Of a stretch of 7,590 nucleotides of DNA, positions 1-6,705 are shown piece by piece (position 1 is the first letter of the stretch; every line of letters starts with the position of its first letter). Under the pieces are notes generated by a model. That model did no database searches and was not told the origin of the DNA. It saw only the letters and a program-made list of their open reading frames with translations. A program made the position numbers and the translations under genes. The stretch spans positions 1 to 7,590 of the forward strand of contig JACDFX010000065.1 in assembly GCA_013815575.1 (NCBI GenBank). The letters are read 5' to 3'. The DNA is from Rubrobacter sp. Its GTDB lineage: Bacteria > Actinomycetota > Rubrobacteria > Rubrobacterales > Rubrobacteraceae.

Positions 1-353
1 ACCTCTATGGGGCTCAGGGTCAACTCGACGCGGATCTCCTCACCGCCCTTCCGCACGGCGGGCAACGTCAGAACCGTGTTCGAGTCCACGTATCGCCCAT
101 GGCCCGTGTCGCGGTACCCTGTCATGCCCGCCCGGTGGAGCGCCTTGAGCCGGTCGGGGACGAACTCCTCCACGCTCATCCCGAGGGCCTCGGCGGCGGA
201 GTAGCCGAAGATCTCCTCCGCGGCCGGGTTCCACAAGACCATCCCGCCGGTGCCGGCGTCTGCGACGATCACGGCGTCGCGGACGCTCTCGAAGAGGCGT
301 CCCATCCCGAGATCGTGCGGTGTCAGCAAGTCTTTTCTGTTCGACCGGGCCAC
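1..353 (-). CDS. PAS-domain protein, N-terminal part (cut by left edge)
   Basis: This is the first ~117 codons of a minus-strand gene whose C-terminus lies outside the window. Read from a GTG at 351-353, residues 19-110 form a PAS fold: helix and strand around RLFESVRDAVIVAD, then the hallmark WNPAAEEIFGYS at about 41-52, a GMSVEEFVP turn near 58-66, and a C-terminal strand pair with the GGEE turn. PAS domains bind small ligands or cofactors, or mediate signalling contacts, usually in sensor kinases, diguanylate cyclases or phosphatases; the output domain here is unseen. The GTG is favoured because GGGGAG sits 9 nt upstream (363-368) and an in-frame stop occurs at 408-410. A TTG at 327-329 and an ATG at 303-305 are alternatives, but the ATG trims close to the domain. 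No membrane segment precedes the PAS domain, so this end is cytoplasmic. It lies downstream of fumC on the same strand with a 174-bp gap, so co-transcription is uncertain. Confidence 0.85.
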   Translation of the reverse strand, partial: MARSNRKDLLTPHDLGMGRLFESVRDAVIVADAGTGGMVLWNPAAEEIFGYSAAEALGMSVEEFVPDRLKALHRAGMTGYRDTGHGRYVDSNTVLTLPAVRKGGEEIRVELTLSPIE

Positions 354-527
354 GATCCTCTGCTCCCCGACGCTGGTTCCCGCGCCAATGCCGCCACCCA
401 GGGAGTTTACGGCATCTTCGGTCAGGAAGGTACCCTGGGAAGCTCCGAGGCCGCTCCCGGGCTCCAACGCCGACGGCGTCGAGGCCCCACCACCCGTAGG
501 CAAGAACGTGCTCGATCTTCCTGGGTG
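354..527. other. Spacer between fumC and the PAS gene
   Basis: This 174-bp spacer holds no convincing gene. On the minus strand it contains the weak hairpin listed separately at 465-481 and, nearer the PAS gene, a TAAACT hexamer at 405-410. That hexamer could serve as a -10 box, but no good -35 hexamer lies 16-18 bp upstream of it. I therefore cannot decide whether the PAS gene has its own promoter or is read through from fumC. Confidence 0.4.
465..481 (-). terminator. Possible hairpin after fumC, no U-tract
   Basis: Read on the minus strand, the RNA can form a 7-bp stem (CGACGCC paired with GGCGUUG, one G-U pair) closed by the 3-nt loop GUC. It lies 47 nt past the fumC stop codon. No run of U follows, so it is not a classical intrinsic terminator. 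It could be a weak or factor-assisted stop, or simply a GC-rich palindrome. Confidence 0.25.
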
Positions 528-1925
<1,398 letters not shown>

Positions 1926-1931
1926 GTGAGG

Positions 1932-1937
1932 CCTCCT
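1932..1937 (-). promoter_or_regulatory. Shine-Dalgarno of fumC
   Basis: Minus-strand AGGAGG is separated by 6 nt from the fumC ATG. It is a perfect anti-16S match and settles the start over the internal Met15. Confidence 0.85.
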
Positions 1938-1961
1938 GTCGAAGCGGGATCGCGCGCGTCA

Positions 1962-1967
1962 TATAAT
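1962..1967 (+). promoter_or_regulatory. Candidate -10 box (TATAAT) for the DUF1802 operon
   Basis: This is a perfect TATAAT on the plus strand, 43 nt before the DUF1802 TTG start. The hexamer 17 bp upstream (1939-1944, TCGAAG) matches TTGACA at only three of six positions, so a -35 element is weak. Transcription would start near 1974 and give a leader of about 37 nt. The call rests mainly on the -10 match in an otherwise GC-rich region. Confidence 0.4.
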
Positions 1968-1990
1968 CTCTGTGTAACTTTGACGCTGGC

Positions 1991-1996
1991 ATTATA
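1991..1996 (-). promoter_or_regulatory. Candidate -10 box (TATAAT) for fumC
   Basis: This is a perfect TATAAT read on the minus strand, 65 nt upstream of the fumC ATG. The -35 position (about 2014-2019, just inside the DUF1802 coding region) shows no resemblance to TTGACA, so use would need an activator or another sigma factor. It faces the plus-strand TATAAT at 1962-1967, so transcripts from the two would overlap by about 10 nt. Confidence 0.35.
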
Positions 1997-2010
1997 CGAG
2001 AGGTGGTCTT

Positions 2011-2595
2011 TTGGATTCTCTGCGCTACGCGCTGAAGGAGTGGTCGGTAACCGTGGAGGCGCTGGGGCGGGGCGCCACGGCGCTCGTCGTTCGCAAGGGC
2101 GGCATCCGGGAGAAGGCCTTCGCCGTGCCGAAGACGCGCTTCTTGCTCCTGCCTGGCTACGAGCACCAGAGGCCGGAACTCATCAAGCCGGAGTTTCGGG
2201 AGATCATGGACGAGATCCCGGACCTGACGGACGCCGGACCCTTGCGTTTCTCGTCTTTCGCCGAGGTCGAAGAGGCGTACGAGATCTCCGAGGCCGACGA
2301 ACTGGCAGCCCTGAACGTGCATCACATGTGGACGCACGAGTACGCAGAGAGCCGCTTCAAGTGGCGTCCGAAGAAGCCGCTGACCGTGCTTGTTCTAAGG
2401 ACTTACGTGCTGCCGGAGACCGTGGAGCTTCCGAACCGCGAGGGCTACGGCGGGTGCAAGTCCTGGATCGAGCTCGAGGAGCCGGTCTCCGTCGAGGGGG
2501 CGCGTCCGGCGCTTTCGGACGGGGAGTTTGGGGGCCTGATCTCACCCTCGCTCGGTGTGTTGCGGGGGCTTGAGCCGGCGCCCGTGGGGTCGTAG
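2011..2595 (+). CDS. DUF1802 family protein
   Basis: This 194-residue soluble protein belongs to the DUF1802 family (function unknown), common in cyanobacteria and some actinomycetes. The family hallmark covers the N-terminus: ALKEWSVTVEAL (7-18), a RKGGIRE strand (29-35), and a Phe/Leu-rich segment leading to GYEHQRPELIKP (49-60). The C-terminal half includes HHMWTHEY (104-111) and a KWRPKKPL segment (118-125), also typical of the family. There is no signal peptide or membrane segment, so a cytoplasmic location is expected. The TTG start is supported by GAGAGGTGG at 1999-2007 and by the family's short N-terminus before ALKEW. The gene is first in a plus-strand operon: the next gene begins 10 nt after its stop, and that gene's Shine-Dalgarno overlaps the TAG. 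No enzymatic motif is recognisable, so no reaction is proposed. Confidence 0.88.
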   Translation: MDSLRYALKEWSVTVEALGRGATALVVRKGGIREKAFAVPKTRFLLLPGYEHQRPELIKPEFREIMDEIPDLTDAGPLRFSSFAEVEEAYEISEADELAALNVHHMWTHEYAESRFKWRPKKPLTVLVLRTYVLPETVELPNREGYGGCKSWIELEEPVSVEGARPALSDGEFGGLISPSLGVLRGLEPAPVGS

Positions 2596-2605
2596 GAAGA
2601 CTGTC

Positions 2606-3208
2606 TTGGGTTCCGCCGCCGTTCCGGTAGTCTTGATCTTCTTGATCGTCGTCTTTAGCGGGGTGACGATCTACTCGGGGAACAGGGACCTCGCCCGGGC
2701 GAAGGCCTGGGGCGACCTCGCGCGGCGGTTCCTGCCCTTCGTCGTGCTGGCGCTCATGGCGGTCAGCCTCTACTTCGTGCGGACCTTCGCCGAGGGCTGG
2801 GTAACGTTGGCGTGGATTGTCCTGTTCGGCGTCCTGATCGTCGCCTCCAGCCTCTTCTCCGTCCCCGCCCTGGAGCGCCGCGCCAACGGCGTCTTCCGCC
2901 GCGGTGACTACCCCCAGGCCGCCGAACTCTACGAGAAACTCGTTGAGGAGAGGCCGCTGGCCCGCAACCACGCCTTCCGGGGCGCGGCCCTCGGCGCCTC
3001 CGAGCGCTACGACGAGTCCATCAACGCCTCCACAAAGGCCATAGACACGGACCCCGAGTACGGCCTCGCCTACTACAACCGGGCCCTCGTCCTCCGCCGA
3101 ACGGGCAAGAAGAGCCGGGCCGTCCAGGACCTCAACAAGGCGCTTGAGGCGGACTTGCCGCGCCGGTTCCGGTCGGCGTCCAAGAAGATCCTCCAGGATC
3201 TCGCGTGA
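2606..3208 (+). CDS. Membrane-anchored TPR protein A
   Basis: This 200-residue protein of unknown role has two halves. Residues 5-23, 42-60 and 66-86 are hydrophobic and predicted to span the membrane; the first two are separated by a charged loop carrying NRDL. Residues ~94-195 are tetratricopeptide repeats: FRRGDYPQAAELYEKLVEERP is the first helix pair, then YDESINASTKAIDTDPEYGLAYYNRA, then a third repeat with GKKSRAVQDLNKAL. TPRs are protein-protein docking modules, so this may anchor or scaffold a partner at the membrane. The TTG at 2606 is chosen because AGGAAG (2595-2600) lies 5 nt upstream and the hydrophobic helix starts directly after it. An upstream in-frame GTG at 2555 would overlap DUF1802 and add an Arg/Cys-rich tail with little support. 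The downstream gene is its paralog and overlaps its stop codon. Confidence 0.85.
   Translation: MGSAAVPVVLIFLIVVFSGVTIYSGNRDLARAKAWGDLARRFLPFVVLALMAVSLYFVRTFAEGWVTLAWIVLFGVLIVASSLFSVPALERRANGVFRRGDYPQAAELYEKLVEERPLARNHAFRGAALGASERYDESINASTKAIDTDPEYGLAYYNRALVLRRTGKKSRAVQDLNKALEADLPRRFRSASKKILQDLA
3187..3200 (+). promoter_or_regulatory. Small hairpin covering the Shine-Dalgarno of TPR gene B
   Basis: GATCC (3187-3191) and GGATC (3196-3200) can pair around the loop TCCA. The AGGA that serves as Shine-Dalgarno for the GTG at 3205 lies in the loop end and 3' arm. Ribosomes finishing TPR gene A would open it, giving translational coupling. The structure is short, so this is a modest call. Confidence 0.35.
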
Positions 3209-3816
3209 GGCTCCTCTACCCGACGCTCGGGGCGCTCGTCATTCTGGCGGTCTTTACCGCCCTGATCTGGCGCCAGAACCGCGACCTGCTGCGCGTGGGC
3301 GCCTACAGGGAGTTCTTCTTGCGAATGATCCCCCCCCTCTCCACCGGCGTCTTTGTAGCCGGCCTCCCCTTCGTCATGGACCTCGCCACGGTCGAGAACT
3401 ACCTCCCCGTCCTCCTCGTCTATCTTGGCGGCGCCGCCACTCTGACAGCCCTCATGACCCGCGCCGTCACCCCCGAAGAGCGCCGAGCCGGAACCGCCTT
3501 CCGCAGCGGCGATTACGAGAAGGCGGCCCGCCTCTACGACGACCTTACGGGCCGCCGCCCCCTCCCCCGCTACTACTCCGCCCTCGCCGCCAGCCTCGAC
3601 GCCTCGGGTAACCCCGAGTCCGCCCGCGAAGCCGCGGACCACGCCATAAAACAAGACCCCAAACTAGGCATCGCCTACTACAACCGCGCCTCCGCCCTCG
3701 CCGCCACCGGCGAGAGGGCAAAGGCCCGCGGCGATCTGCAAAAGGTCTTTCAGGTGGACTCGGGCCGCGCCTTGCGACGGGCAGCCGGAGAGGCGATGGA
3801 GAGCCTGGAGAAGTAG
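3205..3816 (+). CDS. Membrane-anchored TPR protein B (tandem paralog of A)
   Basis: This 203-residue protein has the same architecture as its upstream neighbour: hydrophobic segments at about 5-22, 40-59 and 66-84, a QNRDLLR loop at about 24-30, then TPRs from residue 95 on. Ungapped hand alignment of the two TPR halves gives roughly 40 % identity, with shared FRxGDY, AAxLY, RPLxR, DPxxGxAYYNRA and TG motifs, so the pair arose by tandem duplication. The membrane halves keep the plan but have diverged more. The GTG start overlaps the upstream TGA (GTGA), a sign of translational coupling, with AGGA at 3195-3198. The gene ends the operon; beyond it lies the convergent spacer. The role is unknown: a scaffold or an assembly factor working as a pair with A is the simplest reading, and A/B heteromers are an inference. 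Confidence 0.85.
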   Translation: MRLLYPTLGALVILAVFTALIWRQNRDLLRVGAYREFFLRMIPPLSTGVFVAGLPFVMDLATVENYLPVLLVYLGGAATLTALMTRAVTPEERRAGTAFRSGDYEKAARLYDDLTGRRPLPRYYSALAASLDASGNPESAREAADHAIKQDPKLGIAYYNRASALAATGERAKARGDLQKVFQVDSGRALRRAAGEAMESLEK

Positions 3817-3930
3817 GTTTCGGGTTCCAGACACCCTACAGGTCACGAAAGCCTCCGACGGTAAACGCCAAGTTCCGTAGACGCTGGGGAAAGCACGGCG
3901 CCCCGGCGCACTCCCCAACACCTGAAACCT
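3815..3930. repeat. Inverted repeat spanning the convergent spacer
   Basis: AGGTTTCGGGT (3815-3825, starting inside the TAG of TPR gene B) can pair with ACCTGAAACCT (3920-3930): 11 bp with one G-U. About 94 nt lie between the arms, including the GC hairpin listed at 3885-3917. The element fills almost all of the spacer between two converging genes. It may be a bidirectional terminator-like fold or a copy of a dispersed intergenic repeat; neither can be settled from one copy. Confidence 0.4.
3885..3917. terminator. Candidate bidirectional terminator hairpin
   Basis: The outer stem TGGGGA (3885-3890) pairs with TCCCCA (3912-3917), and an inner palindrome GCGC/GCGC (3898-3901 with 3906-3909) sits within it. 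It lies 69 nt past the TPR-B stop and 19 nt past the Rieske stop on the other strand, a position suited to ending both. Neither strand shows a U-run directly after the stem, so intrinsic termination would be weak. Confidence 0.35.
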
Positions 3931-3935
3931 CGTGC

Positions 3936-4835
3936 CTACCTGACCTTTTTCTGAATGTTTTCGTCCACGGCCCTCACCTCGATCTTGCCTTCCCTCACCC
4001 TGGTCTCGTAGCCGGACTGGGGGAAGACGGCGGGGCCGTCTATGGCCTTGCCGCTGCACAGGTCGAAGCGGGACTTGTGCCAGGGGCAGACGACGGTGTC
4101 GCCCTCGCGGTCGCCCCTCTCCAGCGGGCCGCCCATGTGGTTGCAGGTGGCGGCTATGGCGCAGACCCTGCCGTCTTTTTGCGAGCGGCTGAGGAGCACG
4201 CCGGCCCCGTCGGCCTCCACCCGGCGCATCGCGCCTTGCGGAAGCTCGATTTCGTCGAGGACCGGGATGTAGTCGTCGGGGCCGGTGGCTTCGAAAGCGT
4301 TGCGGTTGACGCGGAGGCCGTACTTGTACGAGAGTTCGCCGCCGAGGTGGGCCCCCATGCCGTTGAGGGAGTACCCGGCCAGGAAGGCGAGCCTGCCCGC
4401 GTTCCGGTGGCCCGAGGCGCGCAGCAGCAGGGAGGCGGTGCTCAGGGTCAGCCCGACGACGTTCGTCACGGCGTGGGCCATGCCCATCCTGCGCGAGCCC
4501 CCGGAGAGGTAGCGCCAGTCCGAAAACCCGACCGCCGCGGCGGCGAACCCGCCAGCGACGCCGACCGCGAGCGAGGCGTCGGCGGCGTTGCGCATGGCCG
4601 GCTTTCCGCTCACGAGGTCGAGACCGTCGAAGACGAGCGCCGCCGTCCACGAACCTATGGGCACGTCCGTGAGCACCGGGTGCAGCGGCACCTCCATCCA
4701 GACGCCGTCGAGCACGTTGCGCACCGTCGTTCCACCCGCGTCTACGAGGTTGCGCACCTTCGGCTGGACGATGTCGGACGCCCGGTCCAGGAAAGGCATC
4801 GCGTCCACTATGCGCTCACCGATGGTCTTCTCCAC
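3936..4835 (-). CDS. DUF2231 membrane domain fused to Rieske [2Fe-2S] domain
   Basis: This electron-transfer-type membrane protein has about 299 residues from the GTG at 4833-4835. The N-terminal half is a DUF2231 domain, recognised by HPVLTDVPIGSW and predicted membrane helices at about 57-75, 84-105, 119-140 and 149-170. The C-terminal half is a Rieske domain with CNH (Cys231, His233) and CPWH (Cys250, His253) separated by 16 residues. The extra disulfide cysteines of cytochrome bc1 Rieske proteins are absent, so it resembles Rieske ferredoxins and dioxygenase ferredoxin components. No catalytic oxygenase iron domain is present, so a redox-carrier role is inferred; the partner is unknown. 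Start: GGAG sits 4 nt before the GTG, and a CATAAT hexamer (4881-4886) could drive it. An in-frame TTG at 4899-4901 would add 22 Arg/Glu-rich residues but has no good Shine-Dalgarno. It follows the GT87 gene on the same strand. Confidence 0.88.
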   Translation of the reverse strand: MEKTIGERIVDAMPFLDRASDIVQPKVRNLVDAGGTTVRNVLDGVWMEVPLHPVLTDVPIGSWTAALVFDGLDLVSGKPAMRNAADASLAVGVAGGFAAAAVGFSDWRYLSGGSRRMGMAHAVTNVVGLTLSTASLLLRASGHRNAGRLAFLAGYSLNGMGAHLGGELSYKYGLRVNRNAFEATGPDDYIPVLDEIELPQGAMRRVEADGAGVLLSRSQKDGRVCAIAATCNHMGGPLERGDREGDTVVCPWHKSRFDLCSGKAIDGPAVFPQSGYETRVREGKIEVRAVDENIQKKVR

Positions 4836-4914
4836 GTCTCTCCGCCTCGCTTCCGATCTCCGGTTCTCCTCAGGGGAACGATTATGCCCCGATATCTCCA
4901 ACTCTAAGGGTCGC

Positions 4915-6129
4915 CTATCCCGCCTTTGCGGTTTCGGGGGCCTCTGGCTTCACGGCGAGCAAGAGCAATGCCCAGTGTGCCAGCAGGACGTAGAGGTAGA
5001 GCGTGAGCGCGAACGTTGCGCCGATGGTGCCGCCGTCGTTCCACAGCAGCGGCCACTGCGCCGGGATGGCCTGCAGTGCCAGAAGGAAGAGGGCCGGTGA
5101 GATCCAACCCCTAGCCAGCAGGAGCAGGACCCCGGGGGCGAGCAGGACGAGGTAGTTGTGCCACGCGATGGGCGAGGCCAACAGCGAGGCCGCAACGAGC
5201 GCCCACAGCCCCGCATCCCCCCCGCCGCGAATCCTGACCGCGGTGAGGGCGACGACCCCGATCCCCACCGCGTAGCCCACGTAGACCATCCAGGGCAGCG
5301 TCGCCACGTTCTCCCCGAAGCGGTGCTCCGTAAAGAACCGGGTCGCCGCCGCGGGTATGGAGGCGTTGTCCCAGTATGCGCTCGCGAACCCCTCGTTCAG
5401 TATCCTGACGTAGCGGAACGTCGCCGACGGCCCCGCCACGACAAGGCCGACGAGCGTCGCCGCCAGGCCGGAGACGCACGCGGCCAGGAACGCGCCCCAC
5501 CGCCGCCGGACCAGTGGCCACAGGAGGACCGGCGCCAGCGAGGGCTTCAGGGCCACGACCAGACCAAGAGAAGCCCCCGAGAGCCGCTGATGGTCCCTGC
5601 GGTCAGAGATCCAGGCGGCCACCAATCCCAGCGCCAATACCGGGTAAACCTGCCCGAGCGCCAGCGTCGAGAGCAGCGGCGAAGAGAGGAGCAACAGCCC
5701 GGCCCCCACGACCGCCCACACCGGCCGCAGCCGCAGCTCCTCGGCCGTCCAGGCGAGATACCCCAGCACGAGGAGGATGGAGACCACTACGAACAGCCGG
5801 TAGGCATCGATGGCCTCCAGCAGCCCGAGCGGCGAAATGAGAACGGTCCACACCGGCGGGTTCAGGTTGACGAGCCGCGCCCCCGCGTCGTAGATGTCCC
5901 CCCCGCCGAGAAAGGCCCGCGCGGAAAGCCAGAAAGAGTCGAAATCCACGTGGACCCTCATGGAGCTCGTGGAGATCCTGCCCAGAGCCCCGCCCAGATA
6001 CCGCACGTCCATCCACACGGCCGCCACGAAGACCCAGAACGCCACCGTTAGGAGAACCGCGTCCCAAACCCTCGCGCCCCCCCGCACAGCTAACCGACCT
6101 GTAGACGCAACAAACTCACAGCCAGACAT
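4915..6129 (-). CDS. GT87 (DUF2029) family polytopic glycosyltransferase
   Basis: This 404-residue integral membrane protein has about ten hydrophobic helices and the GT-C plan of the GT87/DUF2029 family. In mycobacteria these enzymes are polyprenyl-phosphomannose-dependent mannosyltransferases acting on the outer face of the membrane. Family marks: the first external loop with VDFDSFW (61-67), whose Asp62/Asp64 are the likely catalytic region; NLNPPVW (88-94); LALGQVYP (156-163); ALKPSLAP (193-200); DNASIPAAATRF (254-265); and SPIAWHNYLVLLAPG (319-333). A lipid-linked sugar donor is inferred from the family; sugar and acceptor are unknown. Start: the ATG at 6127-6129 lacks a Shine-Dalgarno. 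A GTG at 6085-6087 (residue 15) begins 2 nt after the stop of a short upstream ORF with a strong Shine-Dalgarno, so coupled initiation there is possible. A run of seven G (minus strand) at 6077-6083 lies just inside the gene. The tRNA-Ser gene is upstream on the same strand and may supply read-through. Confidence 0.88.
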   Translation of the reverse strand: MSGCEFVASTGRLAVRGGARVWDAVLLTVAFWVFVAAVWMDVRYLGGALGRISTSSMRVHVDFDSFWLSARAFLGGGDIYDAGARLVNLNPPVWTVLISPLGLLEAIDAYRLFVVVSILLVLGYLAWTAEELRLRPVWAVVGAGLLLLSSPLLSTLALGQVYPVLALGLVAAWISDRRDHQRLSGASLGLVVALKPSLAPVLLWPLVRRRWGAFLAACVSGLAATLVGLVVAGPSATFRYVRILNEGFASAYWDNASIPAAATRFFTEHRFGENVATLPWMVYVGYAVGIGVVALTAVRIRGGGDAGLWALVAASLLASPIAWHNYLVLLAPGVLLLLARGWISPALFLLALQAIPAQWPLLWNDGGTIGATFALTLYLYVLLAHWALLLLAVKPEAPETAKAG

Positions 6130-6149
6130 GATACGCGGCTTATCAGCAC
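6090..6149 (-). CDS. Possible 19-codon leader ORF before the glycosyltransferase
   Basis: A GTG at 6147-6149 is preceded at 7 nt by GGAGG (6157-6161), the best Shine-Dalgarno in this stretch. The frame runs 19 codons (hydrophobic, Leu/Val-rich: VLISRVSCLAVSLLRLQVG) to a TAG at 6090-6092. It overlaps the annotated start of the glycosyltransferase in a different frame and stops 2 nt before an in-frame GTG of that gene. It could be a leader peptide that couples translation, or chance. Length alone gives no protection against chance; the Shine-Dalgarno and the stop/start junction are the evidence. Confidence 0.3.
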   Translation of the reverse strand: MLISRVSCLAVSLLRLQVG

Positions 6150-6174
6150 GCTGCGCCCTCCGCGAACGTGCTGA
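6143..6174 (-). promoter_or_regulatory. 8-bp perfect inverted repeat in the glycosyltransferase leader
   Basis: TCAGCACG and CGTGCTGA form perfect 8-bp arms around a 16-nt loop. In minus-strand RNA the GGAGG of the leader ORF lies in the loop and its GTG start lies in the 3' arm, so folding would hide the start codon. It is 27 nt past the tRNA-Ser 3' end. It may instead be a tRNA-end hairpin (no U-run follows) or a DNA site for a dimeric regulator. Confidence 0.45.
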
Positions 6175-6201
6175 ACGGCACCAAGCGCCATGCTACCCGG
6201 G

Positions 6202-6291
6202 CGGAGAGGGGGGGATTCGAACCCCCGATGCCGGGGTTACCGACATAACGGTTTTCGAGACCGCCGCATTCAACCGCTCTGCCACCTCTCC
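6202..6291 (-). tRNA. tRNA-Ser (anticodon CGA)
   Basis: This is a complete 90-nt class II tRNA on the minus strand. The acceptor stem is GGAGAGG (6285-6291) with CCTCTCC (6203-6209) and discriminator G at 6202. The anticodon loop CTCGAAA carries CGA at 6255-6257, reading UCG codons. The long variable arm (about 6230-6247) is typical of serine tRNAs, and the T arm has GGTTCGAATCC with a G-rich stem. CCA is not encoded; the next bases are CCC, so CCA must be added by nucleotidyltransferase. No integrase or attachment duplication adjoins it. Confidence 0.96.
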
Positions 6292-6298
6292 GCGAGGG

Positions 6299-6327
6299 AG
6301 TTTATCTATTGAGACCGGCCCCTTCAA
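6299..6327 (-). promoter_or_regulatory. Promoter of tRNA-Ser
   Basis: On the minus strand TTGAAG (6322-6327) and TAAACT (6299-6304) are separated by exactly 17 bp. They match the housekeeping consensus at four of six positions each. Seven bases lie between the -10 box and the first base of the mature tRNA, so the primary transcript would have almost no 5' leader. The placement is the main support. Confidence 0.65.
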
Positions 6328-6705
6328 CCATCCCCGTCACCCGTCTTCCACAACCACAAAAACATTAAACCTGTAGTTACGGATTAGTATTACGTCATGA
6401 GTGGCGCCGGCGCGGCGTGGATCTCCCGACCCGACCGGTATCCCGCGGCTCCTAAAAGCGCTGCAAAACAGGATATTCTGTCCGAAGTACGACCGGGTTC
6501 AGGGGGCGTCGGGTTGCGTCGTGACGGCCATCAGCATGACCGTGTGGTTTAGAGTCATGTACGAACTTCACGTTGCTGGGGGTTCGGACCGTGATCCAGG
6601 GCTTCCCGCGTGGTAGGTATATGGGCTCGTTGGTGTGTTTCGGCGGGTTGGTTGGCCGGAGGAAGAGTTGGCGGGGGCTTTAGTGGTTTTTTGGGGGAGG
6701 GAGTC
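6328..6705. other. Spacer without a convincing gene
   Basis: This stretch of about 380 bp separates the tRNA promoter from the cation transporter. Its first part (6340-6395) is AT-rich for the window and could hold upstream promoter elements. A 71-codon plus-strand frame from 6401 lacks a good Shine-Dalgarno and shows no recognisable motif. Imperfect palindromes occur at about 6469-6480 and 6523-6542. A T6 run at 6687-6692 sits next to the transporter's Shine-Dalgarno. I find no good -35/-10 pair for the transporter and no riboswitch I recognise. Confidence 0.5.
6693..6703 (+). promoter_or_regulatory. Shine-Dalgarno of the cation transporter
   Basis: The purine-rich run GGGGGAGGGAG includes GGAGG at 6696-6700, 5 nt before the GTG at 6706. 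It fixes the start, which also falls a few residues before the first membrane helix. Confidence 0.75.

Noticed and set aside
401..410. Ten-base match agggagttta shared with 6295-6304 (tRNA promoter -10 region)
   Set aside because: Ten-base repeats are expected by chance in 7.6 kb, and the copy at 401-410 lacks a -35 partner.
3664..4650. 328-codon minus-strand frame overlapping TPR-B and the Rieske gene
   Set aside because: Arg/Pro/Gly-rich translation with no motif; it crosses the convergent spacer and overlaps the well-supported Rieske frame.
5158..6051. 297-codon plus-strand frame opposite the glycosyltransferase
   Set aside because: Low-complexity Arg/Pro/Gln-rich shadow of a clear membrane protein gene.
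6202..6291. tRNA-Ser as an integration site for a mobile element
   Set aside because: No integrase gene and no duplicated tRNA 3' end are visible within the window.
6401..6616. 71-codon plus-strand frame in the spacer
   Set aside because: No Shine-Dalgarno, no motif, and length within chance for this base composition; possibly a relic but nothing shows it.
6618..6623. TATATG as a -10 box for the CDF gene
   Set aside because: No -35-like hexamer at 16-18 bp and 80 nt of GC-rich leader before the start; too weak to list.
6400..6705. Metal-sensing riboswitch (Mn or Ni/Co type) before the CDF gene
   Set aside because: I looked for the conserved cores of these riboswitch classes and did not see them; only short imperfect hairpins are present. 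A covariance-model scan would settle it.
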